Shown here: one piece after another, positions 61,601 through 64,000 of the stretch
How the letters are laid out: each line of letters begins with the position of its first letter
Position numbering within the stretch: the first letter of the stretch is position 1
From: Cochlodiniinecator piscidefendens
Lineage (GTDB): Bacteria; Pseudomonadota; Alphaproteobacteria; Rhodobacterales; Rhodobacteraceae
Direction of reading: 5' to 3'
Assembly (NCBI RefSeq): GCF_011326755.1
Contig: NZ_JAAOIE010000007.1
Coordinates: forward strand, 1 to 64,000
DNA length: 64,000 bases
Position numbers and translations under genes: made by a program
Notes under the pieces: generated by a model
Told to the model about the DNA's origin: nothing
What the model saw: the letters and a program-made list of their open reading frames with translations, nothing else
Databases searched by the model: none

Positions 61601-62881
61601 AAGTTGGAACTTTGGTTGTTGGCTCGTCTTAAAAACGGTGCGGCCCATACCTGGCTCGACAACTTGCCAGTGCACGTCGCAACACAGACCTGCGAAAACT
61701 TCGGGTTGCTACTTACCCTTGGCCCTCAGATTGCACGGTCAAAAATAACTGCAGAGCAGTGGCTTAAAGCAGGTTCTAAGGGATTTGATGTCCTGCAACA
61801 CGGCCCGATGCGCTAACAGGTACACTGAAAGAAATTCAGCTACAGTCTCCAGTAGATGTTAAACAGTATCGAGAACGCTACGGGATCTTCTTCAATTGGC
61901 TTCGTGATCGCAACAAGGATCCGGCGTTTGACGACATCCGTAATCTGGTTCGCTCGTTCATCTGGTCGAATTTTCCAGTGTCTAAAGGTAGCGTAGTTTT
62001 AGGCGAGGTCTGCCCCAAACAGCACGTTTTTTACACCACGAACTGCCGAGAAAAAATTTGGAGTAAGTCGCTGGAAATTTGAACAACGGCTAATCGAAAT
62101 GGGCTTCGCACCAAAACCTCCGGACGGAAGCCGCCCCGTCTTTCCTGACTATCCAAGTTTGGAACTAATAAAACAGATAGTAAACGATATTGAGAAGCTA
62201 CAAGATGCAAAAAGTACTGCAAGTTTCTTGGGCATTGAACGCGGGACATTACTTATTCTAGCAAAAGCCGGTGTACTTCACGTTGAGCTGAAACTTGACA
62301 CAAAAACACCCTACTATGACAGTCGTAAAGTTTCCGCATTTCTTGCTCAACTAAGAAGACAATGCATCCAAAGTGACGGCTCAGTTGGCGCCTGCAGCGA
62401 TCCATTCTCAAAGGTGGCCGCTAGGTCTCAGTGGGGACTGGGTGAGCTACTAAAGCTCATACTTTCTGAAAAATTACCTCTTCACGCCGACAATCCCAAA
62501 ACTGCCAAGTTCCATGAATTTAGGGTATCACTTCCGGTGGTGCAAAAAGCAATGGCACGACAACAGGACACCTTTTGCAACCTCAGTGACGCCGCAGAAA
62601 GTCTAGCGATTGACACCAAAACTGTTCGCGCTCTGATTAGTTCAGGTTTCATCGACACCGTCTTGCGTTCACCCCAAGAAACACGTCAACGCTGGCATAT
62701 CGTATCAAAGAAATCCGTTGCCAAGTTCAACAGAAAATACATCTCGTTGAAAAAGCTCTGTTTTTTAAGGGGCGAAAGCGTCCAACGCGTGACACAGGAT
62801 CTTATCCAAGCCAAGCATTCGCCATTGCCTCTTGGTCCTAAGACACAACGAATTTTTCGGCGGTCCGACGTGCTAAAATGA
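61202..62881 (+). pseudogene. TniQ-family transposition protein remnant
   Basis: TniQ/TnsD-type proteins choose targets for Tn7- and Tn5053-like transposons. This copy lacks its N-terminus. Reading through, the zinc-finger part (CPCCVTEARSRDG, CHRHQ) is followed by an in-frame TAA at 61598. The same frame then continues (ELWLLARLKNG, WLDNLPVHVATQTCENFGLLL) to about 61805, where one base is missing. A second frame (LTGTLKEIQLQSPVDVKQYR) runs to a T6 tract near 62031, where one extra base restores the first frame through to 62881. No transposase or terminal repeats are nearby, so it is a decayed relic. Confidence 0.82.
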
Positions 62882-62914
62882 GATAGCATGTCGCCTATCG
62901 CCACGTCGAGACAG

Positions 62915-62940
62915 AGCCAGCGTTCCGCTGGCTTTTTCTT
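62915..62940 (+). terminator. Rho-independent terminator after the TniQ remnant
   Basis: AGCCAGCG, TTC loop, CGCTGGCT and a run of Ts form a classic terminator 34 bases past the remnant's stop. It appears intact although the gene is broken. Confidence 0.85.
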
Positions 62941-63492
62941 TGGCGTTGAAAGGAATATTTATGGTGCCGAAAGGGAAGCTTTGCTGCACAGTTCAAACGT
63001 GGATGCATTGATTTCATTACATTTTAGGACCTGAAAAAGGAACTATTATGGGTTCCTGATCACCCTATCCAAGCTCAAAATAAGTTACTCTCCTGCTACG
63101 GTGGGTTTTACTGCGAATTGAGTATGCTTCGCCCTCATACCGCACCCAAAATATACCGCCAAAATGACACATGGTATATCCGCACTTATGTACCCAAAGC
63201 GGTGTGCATTTAGCTGAGGCCAATCGTGGGCAGCACTCAAGGCTGCGATCAGATTTATATGTTTGGCTTAGTGAGCTTCTTGAACAGGATACACAGGTAT
63301 CACATCGGGTAGGTGGACTAGCTGATGTTGAGACCGCAGAGCTGCCAAATTCCTCATCAATTGAGATACCCGCACAAGAGTAACAGCTTTGAGGTATTAA
63401 ATCGATGACTTGAGCGCAGTTAACTGCCTCCGTCGCCAAATCAATCCCGATATCCTTCGCTCTTACCCCATTCGGATGCCAGTGAAACAAGA

Positions 63493-63516
63493 TTGTGTAA
63501 ATAGTCATTTACACAA
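63493..63516. promoter_or_regulatory. 24-bp palindrome (operator-like)
   Basis: TTGTGTAAAT and ATTTACACAA are perfect 10-bp arms around AGTC. The size and symmetry are those of a repressor operator. It lies next to the hairpin at 63517 and downstream of the AhpD-like gene. The regulator is unknown. Confidence 0.5.
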
Positions 63517-63544
63517 GAGAGCACCGGCTTAGGCCGGGGCTCTC
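63517..63544 (-). terminator. Hairpin downstream of the AhpD-like gene
   Basis: GAGAGCACCGGC, TTAG loop, GCCGGGGCTCTC with one A-G mismatch lies 20 bases past the stop codon of the minus-strand gene. The T run is weak. Confidence 0.6.
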
Positions 63545-63564
63545 AATTAGATCTAAGGAACAAA

Positions 63565-63903
63565 CTACCCTGCGCTGAATGTATCAAAGGCATTGAGCGC
63601 CTTTGCACCATAAGCCAAAGAAGGCCCGCCGCCCATGTAGGCCGTCATCGAAAGCGCTTCGCAAACTTCTTCCCGGGATGCCCCCAAACGAACAAGAGAT
63701 TTTGCATGAAACCCAATGCAGCTATCGCAACGTGTAGATACGGCTATACCAAGCGCGATTAGCTCTTTGGTTTTTTCGTCAAGAGCTCCATCTTTTTTGG
63801 CCGCTTTGCCCATTTTATCGAAACCTGCCATCGTATCGGGCATTTCTTTTGCAAGAGTGGTGATATTCCCAACAGTTTCGCCTAAAAATTCATCCCAATT
63901 CAT
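63565..63903 (-). CDS. Carboxymuconolactone decarboxylase (AhpD-like) family protein
   Basis: This 112-residue protein is a CMD/AhpD-like helical protein. The redox motif is CDSCIGFHAKSLVRLGAS (C-x2-C with the following His), typical of AhpD-type alkylhydroperoxidase members rather than of true decarboxylases. The downstream SREEVCEALSMTAYMGGGPSLAYG is also standard. AAGGTAAG stands before ATG 63903, and the longer frame upstream is rejected. It may act in peroxide defence. No partner peroxiredoxin is in view. Confidence 0.9.
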   Translation of the reverse strand: MNWDEFLGETVGNITTLAKEMPDTMAGFDKMGKAAKKDGALDEKTKELIALGIAVSTRCDSCIGFHAKSLVRLGASREEVCEALSMTAYMGGGPSLAYGAKALNAFDTFSAG

Positions 63904-64000
63904 ATTCTTACCTTTTGTCTGCACATATGAACATAAAATATAACTCATTGGCGAGCAGTGCAAGGATGCTAATTAATCTGCATATTTGGATCGTTGAGCA

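Larger units (their letters stand above)
62882..63564. other. Gap with decayed sequence and two dyads
   Basis: No gene could be supported. A 147-residue minus-strand frame (63065-63508) is rich in Cys and Ser and looks like an antisense shadow; a 70-residue plus-strand frame (63171-63383) overlaps it and is not recognised. Both could be remnants of the same decayed element. The terminator at 62915 and the palindrome at 63493 are listed separately. Confidence 0.45.

Noticed and set aside
61202-62881. An active Tn7-like or CRISPR-associated transposon
   Set aside because: Only a broken TniQ relic is present. No transposase, AAA ATPase, terminal repeats or CRISPR repeats were seen.
63065-63508. 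147-residue minus-strand reading frame
   Set aside because: High Cys and Ser content and an overlapping plus-strand frame suggest a shadow or decayed sequence. Its start lies inside the palindrome and no ribosome site was found.

Overview
The window looks like a chromosomal segment of a marine Roseobacter-group bacterium (Rhodobacteraceae, Alphaproteobacteria) with moderate GC. Evidence: a BetI-BetC-BetB-BetA operon beside ChoXWV, a TIGR02300 protein, a DUF1127 peptide, gatCA without gatB, a DUF2927 protein, and the overall style of the proteins. No rRNA operon, CRISPR array or intact mobile element was seen.

Layout. 0.4-8.6 kb: choline, choline-O-sulfate and glycine betaine metabolism. betI-betC-betB-betA runs leftward and choX-choW-choV rightward from one shared control region that holds a palindrome. 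8.6-14 kb: an EamA exporter, a LysE-type exporter divergent from an ArgP-like regulator, a VOC protein, an SDR enzyme, an orphan small protein and the YebC regulator. 14-19.4 kb: a cobalt-type nitrile hydratase operon (alpha, beta, accessory) between two SLC13-type permeases that carry TrkA-C domains. 19.4-25 kb: a second EamA exporter, a TIGR00282 phosphoesterase, a DUF2946/PepSY membrane pair, 5-formyl-THF cyclo-ligase and MgtE. 25-29.6 kb: guanine deaminase and 8-oxoguanine deaminase around a CAP-domain lipoprotein, then a HisN-type phosphatase and an XRE regulator. 29.6-34 kb: a quinone oxidoreductase behind a large inverted repeat, a LysR regulator, a DUF1127 peptide, a Bax-inhibitor-1 protein and a methyltransferase. 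34-39.8 kb: housekeeping genes rpmG, rnpB, an AmpD-type amidase, a lipoprotein, gatA, gatC, tadA and an RluB-type pseudouridine synthase.

39.8-46.7 kb: TerC, then a tightly packed row of a 27-residue membrane peptide, XpaC-like protein, TelA, DUF2927 protein, SPFH-GYF protein, cytochrome b561 and a zinc-ribbon membrane protein. This resembles a Ter-type membrane or metal stress module and is the best candidate here for a poorly described system. 46.7-50.8 kb: dtd, a YciI protein, and the run uvrC-pgsA-moaD-moaE. 51.2-53.2 kb: an S49 peptidase, a previously missed 55-residue zinc-ribbon membrane peptide and a Ca2+/cation antiporter, packed end to end. 53.3-57.2 kb: glpK and glpD with a divergent glpR. 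57.2-59.2 kb: a GntR regulator, a YgjP metallopeptidase, TIGR02300 and tRNA-Ala(GGC).

59.2-63.5 kb, right of the tRNA, is a decayed accessory stretch. An intact betaine-type binding protein is followed by a truncated ABC permease that is fused in frame to a TniQ-family remnant with a nonsense codon and two frameshifts. No ATPase remains. The window ends with an AhpD-like protein. All assignments rest on reading motifs and overall protein resemblance; no database search was possible.
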